A stretch of 64,000 nucleotides of DNA, taken from NCBI RefSeq assembly GCF_028657945.1, contig NZ_CP059693.1, forward strand, positions 3,100,001-3,164,000. Reading direction: 5' to 3'. This DNA is from Thalassomonas haliotis (GTDB taxonomy: Bacteria > Pseudomonadota > Gammaproteobacteria > Enterobacterales > Alteromonadaceae). This document shows, piece after piece, positions 38,363 through 47,038 of the stretch (positions are counted from its first letter, which is position 1; each line of letters begins with the position of its first letter). The position numbers and the translations under genes were made by a program. Under the pieces are notes generated by a model. The model saw nothing but the letters and a program-made list of their open reading frames with translations, was not told where the DNA came from and did no database searches.

Positions 38363-40210
38363 ATGAAGATATTTTTTTTAGAAACGATTGCAAGCAAGGC
38401 ATCAGTTCTGAGGTTCGCTCCACTGTTATTCGGCTGTTTTTTGGCCGCCGGCTGCTCCTACCAGGAGCCTGCGGCAAAAGATGAGCAGCAAAAAACAACT
38501 CAGGCCCGGCAAGTAGGCGGACAAACCGCCAAACCGGATGAAGCAAAGGGTAAAATACCGGAAACTGGAGTTCCTGAGGCAGCCGTTTCTGAAATAGCGG
38601 CCGTTGCCGAGCAGGGACATGTCGGTGCTGCACAAGCGGATGTTGCTAAAAAGGTGAAACAACACCAGGGCCAACGGTTGGTGACAACCATGCAATACAG
38701 CGGCCCCGCCAGCATGCCAAGACCACCTTTTCCCCGGCCGGGATACCCCCCGGAACTGGACAGGGAAAACTATGCCAAAATCAATGAAAACGGCATTTTC
38801 AGAGTAGATGAAACCCCGGTATCGACATTTTCCATTGATGTTGATACCGGCAGCTACAGCAATATGCGCCGGATGATCAACCAGGGAAGACTACCGCCGG
38901 GAGATGCCATCCGGATAGAAGAGCTGATCAATTATTTTTCTTACTTATACCCGGTACCAGTCACAAGTAATGAGCCTTTTAGTGTAACCACAGAAATGGC
39001 ACCGGCTCCCTGGAACGAAAAGCGCCAGCTGTTGCGCATAGGCCTGAAAGGTTACGAGCTGGATAAAACTCAGATTAAAGCTGCCAATTTAGTGTTTTTA
39101 CTGGATGTTTCCGGTTCTATGAATCAGCCAAATAAATTACCTTTACTGGTAAAGTCTTTGAAAATGCTTACCCGGCAGCTTAATGAAAATGACAGCATTT
39201 CCATCGTGGTTTATGCCGGTGCCAGTGGTGTGGTGCTGGAAAATGCCAAAGGCAATGAAACGGCAAAAATAGCCATGGCCCTGGATAAGTTGCGGGCCGG
39301 GGGCTCAACTCATGGTTCGGCAGGCATAGAGCAGGCCTATCAATTGGCGCAGCAATATTTTATCACCGGCGGCGTAAACAGGGTGATCTTAGCCACAGAT
39401 GGCGACTTTAATGTCGGTACAGTCAATATAGAAACGTTAAAGGGGTTGATCGCGCGCAAACGTGAAGCTGGTATAGGTTTGACCACCTTAGGTTTTGGTA
39501 CAGGCAATTACAATGACATGTTAATGGAGCAACTGGCAGATGTTGGCAATGGCAATTATGCCTATATCGATACCCTCAATGAAGCGCGAAAAGTACTGGT
39601 GGATGAAATCAATTCGACCTTACAAACCATTGCCAAAGATGTGAAGATCCAGCTGGAATTTAATCCCGAGTTTGTCGCTGAATATCGCTTGATCGGATAC
39701 GAGAACCGCTTGCTAAAACGTGAAGATTTCAACAATGATAAAATTGATGCCGGTGAAATTGGCGCAGGCCATACGGTAACTGCTTTGTATGAACTGACCA
39801 TGGCTGGCAGTAAGGCCTTGCGTATCGATGACTTGCGTTACCGCCAACATAAGGCTTTTGATGCCCAAAGCACAAAACCTGGCGGCGAGGATGAAGTTGC
39901 TTACCTGAGACTGCGTTATAAAAGCCCTAAAGGCGGTTCGAGTAACTTGATTGAACACGCCATTACCTTTGCCGGTGCAGAAAAAGATCTGTCCCGGGCC
40001 AGTGATGATTTTCGCTTTGCCGGTGCGGTTGCTGCCTTTGGACAATTATTAAAAGGTGGGCATTTTACTGAAAATTATGGATATAATGAGGTTATCAACC
40101 TGGTTAACGGCGCTAAAGGCCCGGATAACTTTGGTTATCGTGGCGAATTCCTGCAACTGGTACGTACGACACAGGCATTGACGGATAAAAGCGTCAGCCG
40201 CAGGCAATAA
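38363..40210 (+). CDS. VWA-domain lipoprotein (YfbK-like, DUF3520)
   Basis: A 615-residue lipoprotein whose lipobox LAAGC ends a signal peptide beginning MKIFFLETIASKASVL. The order is: a Lys/Ala/Gln linker; the YfbK N-terminal block (VDETPVSTFSIDVDTGSYSNMRRMI); a von Willebrand A domain with an intact MIDAS (DVSGSMN, with Thr/Asp in ATDGDFN); and the DUF3520 C-terminal domain. ATG 38363 is chosen because the lipoprotein signal follows it. VWA proteins bind partners through a metal ion; the function of YfbK is not known. It is followed 3 bases later by an ECF sigma gene, an order seen in several proteobacteria. Confidence 0.88.
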   Translation: MKIFFLETIASKASVLRFAPLLFGCFLAAGCSYQEPAAKDEQQKTTQARQVGGQTAKPDEAKGKIPETGVPEAAVSEIAAVAEQGHVGAAQADVAKKVKQHQGQRLVTTMQYSGPASMPRPPFPRPGYPPELDRENYAKINENGIFRVDETPVSTFSIDVDTGSYSNMRRMINQGRLPPGDAIRIEELINYFSYLYPVPVTSNEPFSVTTEMAPAPWNEKRQLLRIGLKGYELDKTQIKAANLVFLLDVSGSMNQPNKLPLLVKSLKMLTRQLNENDSISIVVYAGASGVVLENAKGNETAKIAMALDKLRAGGSTHGSAGIEQAYQLAQQYFITGGVNRVILATDGDFNVGTVNIETLKGLIARKREAGIGLTTLGFGTGNYNDMLMEQLADVGNGNYAYIDTLNEARKVLVDEINSTLQTIAKDVKIQLEFNPEFVAEYRLIGYENRLLKREDFNNDKIDAGEIGAGHTVTALYELTMAGSKALRIDDLRYRQHKAFDAQSTKPGGEDEVAYLRLRYKSPKGGSSNLIEHAITFAGAEKDLSRASDDFRFAGAVAAFGQLLKGGHFTENYGYNEVINLVNGAKGPDNFGYRGEFLQLVRTTQALTDKSVSRRQ

Positions 40211-40213
40211 CCT

Positions 40214-40891
40214 ATGATGCAATCTGCGCAGGCAATTCAAACAATAGACATCACCCGAAGAAGGCAAGCTAAGGCAAATAATTTGATGCAAAATGAGGTT
40301 ACCGAACACCCGCTGGAGTCACTTAACGACGAGGAGCTTATGGCTTGTTATCAGCAAGGACAGTTAGCTGCCTTTGATAGACTTTATCATCGGCATAAGG
40401 GGCCTTTATACCGTTATTTCCTGCGTCAATGCCGTGAAAAAAGCCTGGCGGAAGATTTATACCAGGATGTCTGGAGCCGGGTAATAAAAGCTAGCGAAGG
40501 CTATCAGCCCAGTGCGAAGTTTACCACCTGGTTATACCGTATTGCCTATAACCGCATGGTTGATCATAGCCGTACTTTAAAAACCGCGAATAAGTTCACT
40601 GATCAGGCCGGGGAGGATAGAGCGGAGGCTGCTATTGCCAAAAAAGAAGAGCCCCAACAGCAAAGTGAGCAGGCACAAGCGCTTGGTTATTTAAAGTTGT
40701 GCCTGTCGTTATTGCCGCCTAAGCAACTGGACGTTTTTATGTTAAAAGAAGAAGGTGGTTTTAGCGCCGCTATGATCGCCGAAATTGTTGAAGTATCGCA
40801 AGAGGCCATTAAAAGCCGGTTAAGGTATAGCTATCAGAAGTTGCGTGAATGTATCGCCGGTAAAATGCAGGGGGCCGCTGATGAAAGATAA
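40214..40891 (+). CDS. ECF-family RNA polymerase sigma factor
   Basis: A 225-residue sigma factor with region 2 (LAAFDRLYHRHKGPLYRYFLRQC, then DLYQDVWSRVIKA) and region 4 (LLPPKQLDVFMLKEEGGFSAAMIAEIVEVSQEAIKSRLRYSYQKL). The true start is either ATG 40214 or ATG 40286; the second gives a more usual length (201) and fits the conserved core. It overlaps the start of the next gene by 11 bases. Lying between the VWA lipoprotein gene and a membrane-anchored partner, it probably responds to an envelope signal carried by them. Confidence 0.9.
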   Translation: MMQSAQAIQTIDITRRRQAKANNLMQNEVTEHPLESLNDEELMACYQQGQLAAFDRLYHRHKGPLYRYFLRQCREKSLAEDLYQDVWSRVIKASEGYQPSAKFTTWLYRIAYNRMVDHSRTLKTANKFTDQAGEDRAEAAIAKKEEPQQQSEQAQALGYLKLCLSLLPPKQLDVFMLKEEGGFSAAMIAEIVEVSQEAIKSRLRYSYQKLRECIAGKMQGAADER

Positions 40892-41834
40892 TCATGAAAC
40901 CGGGAACAAAGAAGCTGCAGAGCGGGAAATTAGCAGTCTTTACCGGAAAATGGCTAAAGAACAGCCGCCGGAGGAGCTCGATAATACCATTTTGCACCTG
41001 GCAAGAAATAAAGAGATGTTAATGGCAGAAGCAGAGGTTAAACCTGTCAGTTTAATGGCGCGAATTAAGGCGCGCAGCGCCCCGCTGGCCATGGCGGCTT
41101 CTGTGGTACTGGTTGGCAGTGTGGTTTTGCTGCAGGACTGGCGCGGCGAGCTGGTGCCAAAAAGGTACGGTCCCCAATCCGGGAGTTATGATCATGCTGC
41201 GCCGCAGGCTGAGCCTGCTGAACAAGCCGGGCAGACCTTGCAATCAACCCCGGCTTCCCGGCCCGCGCAAACAAGACCAGAAAGCGCCGCGCAGCGCCAG
41301 ATTGAACAGCAAGAAGCGGTTACCCTGGATGAAAGAGCGTTGCAAAAGCATAGTGAAGGCCAGGGGCAAAATCGTTTTCGTGTGCAGCCGGAGGTGGAGC
41401 GCTTATTACCCGCGGCTGATGCTCAGCTGGATAAAGCCAGCTTAAAAGCCGAGTTTGGCCAAGATGCCGCGGCAACCGTTTCCAAGGTACAGGCCTACAC
41501 AGCCCCGGGTGAAAGTACCGGGGCTACTAAGGTTTATAAGCGTCCGGCGAAAAGTGAAAGTCAGGATAAAGCAGAGCAGGATCAGGGCGGCAAGAACAGT
41601 CCGCAGCAGGGGATTAAGGCATCTTCAATGGCTTTTTCACAACAAGCTGCGGCAAATAATAACCTGCAACAACAAAAGCCCATTAGCGCCTGGTTAGCCG
41701 AGATAGAGCAACTGCTTGCTGCCGGTGAGCAAACTGAGGTTATTAATCAGCTAAAGGCTTTTGTTGCCGCTAATCCGGACTACCCCCTGGCCGAAAAGTA
41801 CCAAAAGTTATTATCTCAACTTGAAAATAACTAG
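40881..41834 (+). CDS. Membrane-anchored anti-sigma-like protein
   Basis: A 317-residue protein with a cytosolic N-terminus of about 60 residues (acidic helices, PPEELDNTILHLARNKEM), one membrane segment (APLAMAASVVLVGSVVLL) and a long periplasmic part. The latter is rich in Ala, Gln, Glu and Lys, with a C-terminal helical region (ISAWLAEIEQLLAAGEQTEVINQLKAF). There is no zinc finger. The one-helix topology, the ATG at 40881 inside the sigma gene end and a good GGGG Shine-Dalgarno point to an anti-sigma partner, but no anti-sigma family signature is visible. A strong terminator follows. Confidence 0.65.
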   Translation: MKDNHETGNKEAAEREISSLYRKMAKEQPPEELDNTILHLARNKEMLMAEAEVKPVSLMARIKARSAPLAMAASVVLVGSVVLLQDWRGELVPKRYGPQSGSYDHAAPQAEPAEQAGQTLQSTPASRPAQTRPESAAQRQIEQQEAVTLDERALQKHSEGQGQNRFRVQPEVERLLPAADAQLDKASLKAEFGQDAAATVSKVQAYTAPGESTGATKVYKRPAKSESQDKAEQDQGGKNSPQQGIKASSMAFSQQAAANNNLQQQKPISAWLAEIEQLLAAGEQTEVINQLKAFVAANPDYPLAEKYQKLLSQLENN

Positions 41835-41854
41835 TGTTTGGCTGAACTTGCCCT

Positions 41855-41900
41855 AAAGAGGCCCCGGCTCCGTTATTTCTTCGGAGCCGACGCCTCTTTC
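41855..41900 (+). terminator. Strong intrinsic terminator
   Basis: AAAGAGGC ... GGCTCCG and CGGAGCC ... GCCTCTTT pair across 41855-41899 with an 8-9-base loop and a small internal bulge. It closes the VWA-sigma-membrane protein operon. Confidence 0.85.
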
Positions 41901-42026
41901 CCTTCCCGTGTAGTCCCTGATATTGCCTTTAAAGAGCAAATTTCGCAAATAACCCAACCCGGCTAAAAATCATGGCTATAATTTTCTAAATTAGCTAACG
42001 GCAGATCTTGAACACTCGGGAGCCAA

Positions 42027-42578
42027 ATGGATCCTCAAGAGTATTTTTCCCTGCTCAATGCGAGCTCACAGGGAGATAAAAAAGCATTCTCAGCCCTTTA
42101 CCAGGCCACGGCAGGTAAATTATTTGCCCTTTGTTTGAAAATCCTCGGCAATAAGGCCTATGCCGAAGAAGCACTGCAGGACGCTTTTATTAAGATCTGG
42201 CATAACGCCGGTGAATACCAGGCGGCGAAGGGGGCGGTAATGACCTGGATGACCAGTATTGTTCGTTACCGTTGCCTGGATATGCTGCGCCAGAAAAACG
42301 TCAGAAAAGAGCTGGCGCTGGATGAGGAAGGGGGAAGTAACAAACATCTTGCCAATCACTTTGATGAAGAGGAGCTTTTTTATGCTCACAACAGTAAACT
42401 TGCCGATTGTATGCAGACCCTGGAACAGCAGCAAAAACAGGCGATACATCTGGCTTATTTTAAGGGCTTAAGTCACCATGAAGTGGTGCAATATATCCAT
42501 TCACCTTTAGGTACGGTAAAAAGCTGGATCCGCCGTGGCCTGCTACAACTGCAGAGGTGTTTATCCTATGAATTATGA
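42027..42578 (+). CDS. ECF-family RNA polymerase sigma factor (RskA-partnered)
   Basis: A 183-residue ECF sigma. Region 2 carries FSALYQATAGKLFALCLKIL and EEALQDAFIKIWHNAGEY; region 4 carries LEQQQKQAIHLAYFKGLSHHEVVQYIHSPLGTVKSWIRRGLLQL. Region 4 helix-turn-helix is typical of the SigK/RskA-type group. ATG 42027 follows GGGAG. Its stop overlaps the anti-sigma start by 11 bases. A motif TGCATCC-16 bp-CGTA at 43359-43385 in front of the DUF4331 gene has the shape of an ECF promoter and could be its target. Confidence 0.93.
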   Translation: MDPQEYFSLLNASSQGDKKAFSALYQATAGKLFALCLKILGNKAYAEEALQDAFIKIWHNAGEYQAAKGAVMTWMTSIVRYRCLDMLRQKNVRKELALDEEGGSNKHLANHFDEEELFYAHNSKLADCMQTLEQQQKQAIHLAYFKGLSHHEVVQYIHSPLGTVKSWIRRGLLQLQRCLSYEL

Positions 42579-43272
42579 GGATCCCGAGCTGATCAACAGG
42601 CTCAGCGCCGAGTATGTATTGGGGACATTGCAGGGGCGTGCCCGGCAAAGATTTCAGCGGCTGATGCTCTCTTCCCCCCGGGTACGCCAGGCAACCTGGC
42701 AGTGGGAGCGCCAGCTTAATCAAATGGGCAATAGCCTCACTGCCGTGACGCCGGACTCCCGGGTGTGGGAGAACATTTCACAAGGTATCGAGCCGGTGCA
42801 ATCCGGGGCAAGTGAGCCGGTTAGAGCCGAAGCGGTTAAGCTATTGCCGGCACTTGCACGCCTGTGGCAAGGTGTTGCTGTTACCGCCGTGGCAGCAAGC
42901 CTAGTGTTGCTTGTCTTCCTGCTGCAGCCGAGTGTACCGGTTGAAAGTGAACAAGTTGCTCTCGTGCAAAATCAGCAGCAGCAAGTCTTATGGCTGATTG
43001 ATGTCAAGCAAGAGCAACTCTATATCAAGGCAAGCGCTATGCTGACGGCTTATAGCGATAAAGATTATGAGTTGTGGATGATATTAAAAGGACAGGATAA
43101 TCCCGTCTCTTTAGGTTTATTGCCTAAAACCGGCAGTCGTATTTTAGTGAAGAAGCCAGAGTTTAGCGCCGATGATATCAGCTTGCTGGCGGTGAGCCTG
43201 GAACCGCTTGGCGGCTCGCCAACGGGAGCGCCAACGCAGGTACTCTATACTACGCCACTGATTTCCTTATAA
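42568..43272 (+). CDS. Anti-sigma factor, RskA-like
   Basis: A 234-residue protein. The cytosolic part (residues 1-95; SAEYVLGTLQGRARQRFQRLM is the usual anti-sigma-K opening) is followed by one membrane helix (VAVTAVAASLVLLVFLLQ) and a periplasmic RskA C-terminal domain (YELWMILKGQDNPVSLGLLPKTG, ISLLAVSLEPLGGSPTGAPTQVLY). It holds the sigma factor until the periplasmic part is processed or perturbed. ATG 42568 has GAGGTG upstream; a GTG/TTG start further up would extend into the sigma gene. Confidence 0.88.
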   Translation: MNYEDPELINRLSAEYVLGTLQGRARQRFQRLMLSSPRVRQATWQWERQLNQMGNSLTAVTPDSRVWENISQGIEPVQSGASEPVRAEAVKLLPALARLWQGVAVTAVAASLVLLVFLLQPSVPVESEQVALVQNQQQQVLWLIDVKQEQLYIKASAMLTAYSDKDYELWMILKGQDNPVSLGLLPKTGSRILVKKPEFSADDISLLAVSLEPLGGSPTGAPTQVLYTTPLISL

Positions 43273-43358
43273 GCAACTTTGCTCCTGGCCCGGATAAACA
43301 GGGCGGGGGCTGGTTTTCTGTCAACAGTTCGTTATCTGTTAAAAAATATCGCTTGCTG

Positions 43359-43385
43359 TGCATCCGGTTTTCTTTGCGGCGCGTA
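43359..43385 (+). promoter_or_regulatory. Candidate ECF-sigma promoter
   Basis: TGCATCC (43359-43365) and CGTA (43382-43385) are 16 bp apart, 37 bases before the DUF4331 start. The layout fits ECF promoters and lies next to an ECF/anti-sigma pair. It is inferred from spacing only; I found no second copy in front of the sigma gene. Confidence 0.35.
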
Positions 43386-43421
43386 ATTAGTTATGACGCC
43401 ACCAGCTAAAAGGAAACCGTT

Positions 43422-45032
43422 ATGAAAGCTTTTCATTTGATCTTATCCCGGGGAATTATCCCGGGGGCCTTTGCCGGCGCTGTTATTGCCGGGCAAGTAT
43501 TGGCTTCCAGTCACCGCGAAGCCCCTAATATCAGCCGTTTTCCAACCTTAGATTCAACGGACTTTTTTGTTTTTAACAGTTATCAAGCCGGGCGGGAAGA
43601 TTATGTCACCCTGATCGCGAATTATATTCCCCTTCAGGATGCCTACGGCGGCCCCAATTATTTCGCCATGGACCCGGATGCGGTTTATAACATTCATATC
43701 GATAACGACGGTGATGCCATTGAAGACATTACTTTTGCCTTTACCTTCAGCAATGCCTTACCTGCAGGCCCTTCAGCAAAGGGGCAGGGGCTGGCATTAA
43801 CCATAGGAGATAAAGATCATCAGAAAACCGTGGCGGTGCCGTTAAAAAATATCGGCGCAATCAGCTTTGGCGATCAAAGTGCGGCAAATTTTATCGAGTC
43901 CTATCAATTAAGCATACGTTACGGCGAAACAGGTAAGCCAACAACCTTGACGAATCCGGTAAATAGCCAGGATTTCTTTTATAAGCCGCTCGATTATATC
44001 GGCTTTAAAACCTTTGGCGGTGCCGGGGGGTATCAAGCTTATGCCGAGCAATTTATTTACCCGCTGGATATTCCCGGCTGCGATGCTGCGGCGCAGGTTT
44101 TTGCCGGGCAAAGAAAAGATCCTTTTGTCGTTAACCTGGGAAAAATTTTTGATCTGGTAAATTTTGTCCCGGTGGAAGGGGACAGCACACCCGGGACAGG
44201 CGATGGCGGCGGCTTTCCCGGCGGCATTAGCCAGTCAGCGGATAACGATGATTTAATAGATAAAAATGTTACCTCCCTTGCCATTGAAGTCCCCAAAGCT
44301 TGCCTGACAGGTGACGGCAACGGCACTATTGGTGCCTGGACCAGTGCCAGTTTGCCTCAGGTACGTATTTTAAATCCCAGGGCCACCTTTGCCCGGCCCG
44401 ATATCAGCGGCGGGGCAAAAATCCAGGTGTCCCGCCTGGGAGCGCCGCTGGTCAATGAGCTGGTGATAGGTTTAAAAGATAAAGATCGCTTTTCCAGTGC
44501 TATGCCGAAAAACGATGGCCAGTTTCTCGATTATGTGACCCATCCCAGCCTGGCGGAATTATTAAATATTTTATTCAAAGACACCGTTAACCAGACATTA
44601 GGTGCGGATATTACTTCCCTGGCGCCGACAAACTTTCCCCGCAATGACTTAGTCACAGCGTTTTTAACCGGCTTTTCCGGGGTAAACCAGCTGGCCGAGA
44701 TCACCCCGTCGGAAATGCTAAGGCTTAATACCCAAATAACCGCCACAGCGGCAAGTGAACAATCCCCGCTTGGGGTTATTGATGGCGATCTCTCCGGCTT
44801 CCCCAATGGCCGCCGCCCGGGAGATGACGTGGTTGATATTGCCCTGCGCGTGATCATGGGACGTTTATGTTATCCGCTTGAGATTAACGGCACGGCTATT
44901 GACTTAGGCCTGTGTAAGCCCGCAGATGCCAGTGTCGGCCTGGTGCCTTTTACCGATGGTGCTCCCGGTCATGCCGGTATGATGACAACACGTTTTCCCT
45001 ATTTAGCCGAGCCGGTGCCGGGCTCAAGATAA
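43422..45032 (+). CDS. DUF4331 family exported protein
   Basis: A 536-residue secreted protein. A signal peptide (GIIPGAFAGAVIAGQVLA) is followed by SSHREAPNISRFPTLDSTDFFVF, the hallmark opening of DUF4331, and later family blocks (NIHIDNDGDAIEDITFAFTF, GRRPGDDVVDIALRVIMG). The internal order of beta-rich segments suggests a six-bladed or sandwich fold. Function is unknown; the family is widespread in environmental bacteria and often stands with ECF sigma factors and cadherin-like lipoproteins, as here. It leads an operon with the Ig-like and TPR genes. Confidence 0.9.
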   Translation: MKAFHLILSRGIIPGAFAGAVIAGQVLASSHREAPNISRFPTLDSTDFFVFNSYQAGREDYVTLIANYIPLQDAYGGPNYFAMDPDAVYNIHIDNDGDAIEDITFAFTFSNALPAGPSAKGQGLALTIGDKDHQKTVAVPLKNIGAISFGDQSAANFIESYQLSIRYGETGKPTTLTNPVNSQDFFYKPLDYIGFKTFGGAGGYQAYAEQFIYPLDIPGCDAAAQVFAGQRKDPFVVNLGKIFDLVNFVPVEGDSTPGTGDGGGFPGGISQSADNDDLIDKNVTSLAIEVPKACLTGDGNGTIGAWTSASLPQVRILNPRATFARPDISGGAKIQVSRLGAPLVNELVIGLKDKDRFSSAMPKNDGQFLDYVTHPSLAELLNILFKDTVNQTLGADITSLAPTNFPRNDLVTAFLTGFSGVNQLAEITPSEMLRLNTQITATAASEQSPLGVIDGDLSGFPNGRRPGDDVVDIALRVIMGRLCYPLEINGTAIDLGLCKPADASVGLVPFTDGAPGHAGMMTTRFPYLAEPVPGSR

Positions 45033-45042
45033 GGAGTGCATC

Positions 45043-45570
45043 ATGATTTATCTTCAACGCATAAACAAGCTGAAGTGGTACCAGGTCTTGGCACGCTCTG
45101 CTGTCCTGGTGCTGTTATCTGCATGCAATAAAGGCCAGAAGGATAGCCAGGCCGGGCCGATAAACCAGGCACCTCAAGTGATGGCACAAGCCTTTAGTAG
45201 CCAAACCGAGGTGGTTATCCGGGATAAGCTGGTGGCTCAGGACCCCGAGTCTCAGGCTTTACGCTTCACCCTGGTCCGGGCACCTGCTTTAGGACAAATT
45301 TTCCTGGCGGCAGACGGCAGTTTTCACTACATCCCCAATGAGGAAACGACGGGCAGTGACAGCTTTACCTTTAATGTCAGTGACGGTGTCAATCCTGAAG
45401 TTAGCGCCAGGGCAACCATAGTCATCACAGCGCTTAGGGTTAATCTTTCCACTTTTAGCCGTTATGCCTTTACCCAGCAGGAAAACGATGCGCCGTTAAA
45501 GGTCAACGGCCGGGTATTTATTGATGATATCGACTCAAGCGAGTTCTATGCGGACTTGTTTGTTTTTTAG
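45043..45570 (+). CDS. Small lipoprotein with one Ig/cadherin-like domain
   Basis: A 175-residue lipoprotein (lipobox LLSAC, then acylated Cys) with one bacterial cadherin/Ig-like repeat at residues about 45-130. It carries AQDPESQALRFTLV, FHYIPNEETTGSDSFTFNVSDGV and ends VVITAL-like, the DxDG/TDSFTY-type pattern of VCBS/cadherin-like modules. It starts 10 bases after the DUF4331 stop with AAGGAG upstream, so it is co-transcribed. It could anchor the DUF4331 protein to the outer membrane, which is a guess. Confidence 0.8.
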   Translation: MIYLQRINKLKWYQVLARSAVLVLLSACNKGQKDSQAGPINQAPQVMAQAFSSQTEVVIRDKLVAQDPESQALRFTLVRAPALGQIFLAADGSFHYIPNEETTGSDSFTFNVSDGVNPEVSARATIVITALRVNLSTFSRYAFTQQENDAPLKVNGRVFIDDIDSSEFYADLFVF

Positions 45571-45630
45571 TGCTGCTGTCTGGCCTTTATTAGTAACGGG
45601 CCAGGGATGGCCAAACACAGAGGAATTGAT

Positions 45631-46749
45631 ATGAAAAAGTTATGTCTTATTTTAAGCGGCTATATATTGATAGGTCTTATCTGCTATAGCCGGTTAATCC
45701 AGGCCCACGGCTATATTCCTGCCGGTGATGGTGACAATGCCGGAATTTTATCCGCCGGGGAGGCCGCAAGTCCCCGGGAAATGATGCCCCTGGCAGAGTT
45801 GGCTGTTTTACTCGAACGGGAACAACGACTGGATCAGGACAAGGAGATATCCGGCAAGCTCAGGCACCAGATAGAGCACTATTACCGCCAGGAGCCGGGT
45901 ATACAAAGTGCCTACTTATATGCCAGGGTTTTGCAGCGCGAGCATAAATTTGCCCGGGCGCTAAGTATTTTAACTACTTTGCTGGAAACAGCGCCGCAGC
46001 AGATCAATGCCCGTTTACTTCAGGCCAGTATCTTTATGGTACAGGGGTCTTACCATCAGGCCAAACAAAGCTGCCTGGCCTTAACCGGGCATATTGCACT
46101 GACAATTGTTGCCATCTGTGCCCTGGATGCGGATAGCCAAAGGCTGGGCCAGCAAGCGGAGCAGCAAGAACAACTTAAGCGAAACTATCAAAGCCTGATA
46201 CATTTGCTGGCAGCAGATAAACCGTCCGGGCAAGGCTTGTTGTTATGGGCGGATCAGGTGTTGGCGGAGATGGCGTTGAGGTTAAACCGTCCCTTGGCTG
46301 CGCAGCGACATCTAAGGGGGATAACCCTTTCCCGGGCGCCGGTCAGCTTGCTCGCCTTGTGGGCAGATATCGAGCTGGCACTTGGCCATGAAGATTCACT
46401 GCTGATAACAATTCCTGACTTGCTTGCTCAAACACAAGCCCAATTGATGAACCTGCCTGATGCCTTGTTGCTGCGCCTGGCGATTGCCGAGCAAAAAAGC
46501 CATGGCCGAAAAGCCGGCACCGGACAGTGGCAAAATCTGATGGCCGAGCGGGTGCGCTTAAGGGAAGTCAGTCGCAATCACCTTCATGCTGCCTTGCTCG
46601 CCCGTTATTACCTGGATGTTTACCCCGATATCAACAAGGCAAAACATTGGGCCGCTGTTAACTTTCAACAGACAAAGATGGCCAGCGATCGGAGCTTGTT
46701 TTTTCGGGCACTCACGGCTGAAGCTTCAGGGGCAAGGGAAGAGTTGTGA
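45631..46749 (+). CDS. Exported TPR-repeat protein
   Basis: A 372-residue protein with an N-terminal signal or anchor (MKKLCLILSGYILIGLICYS) and TPR-like helices from about residue 85: AYLYARVLQREHKFARALSILTTLL and ARLLQASIFMVQGSYHQAKQSCLAL. The start ATG 45631 is fixed by AGGAA seven bases upstream. The neighbouring DUF4331 and Ig-like genes make a three-gene export operon behind an ECF promoter candidate. A 44-codon frame continues in phase right after its stop (46750-46884), so the gene may have been longer. Confidence 0.75.
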   Translation: MKKLCLILSGYILIGLICYSRLIQAHGYIPAGDGDNAGILSAGEAASPREMMPLAELAVLLEREQRLDQDKEISGKLRHQIEHYYRQEPGIQSAYLYARVLQREHKFARALSILTTLLETAPQQINARLLQASIFMVQGSYHQAKQSCLALTGHIALTIVAICALDADSQRLGQQAEQQEQLKRNYQSLIHLLAADKPSGQGLLLWADQVLAEMALRLNRPLAAQRHLRGITLSRAPVSLLALWADIELALGHEDSLLITIPDLLAQTQAQLMNLPDALLLRLAIAEQKSHGRKAGTGQWQNLMAERVRLREVSRNHLHAALLARYYLDVYPDINKAKHWAAVNFQQTKMASDRSLFFRALTAEASGAREEL

Positions 46750-47038
46750 ATGGCTTTGTTGGAAAAAGAATGTTGGAAAAAGAGTGTTGGCAAGCGGGCT
46801 TGTGTGAGTAAAGTGCAAATAAGCTCACTTTGCCTTGCTATTGTCCAGGGCTTTTCTGAACTTGAACGCTTTATTTACATCTTGTAAACCTTGCCGATTA
46901 CTTGTGCTAATAAAAAATCTCATCTACATTTCATCATAATCCATTGGTGATTATTACGCATGGTTTACTGATTGATTATTTACCCGACTAACACACTCGA
47001 TCTTGTCACGGTCGACAAACAGATAATAAGGGAAGTAG
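46750..47038 (+). other. Gap with short in-phase frame and 14-bp repeats
   Basis: Directly after the TPR stop, an ATG in the same phase opens a 45-codon frame (to about 46887), whose first part is made of two 14-bp tandem repeats (TGTTGGAAAAAGA plus A or G, 46757-46784) and a partial third. I see no other gene in the gap. A TAATAAGGG leader with a GGGAAG Shine-Dalgarno precedes the AroDE-like gene at 47039. Confidence 0.4.
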
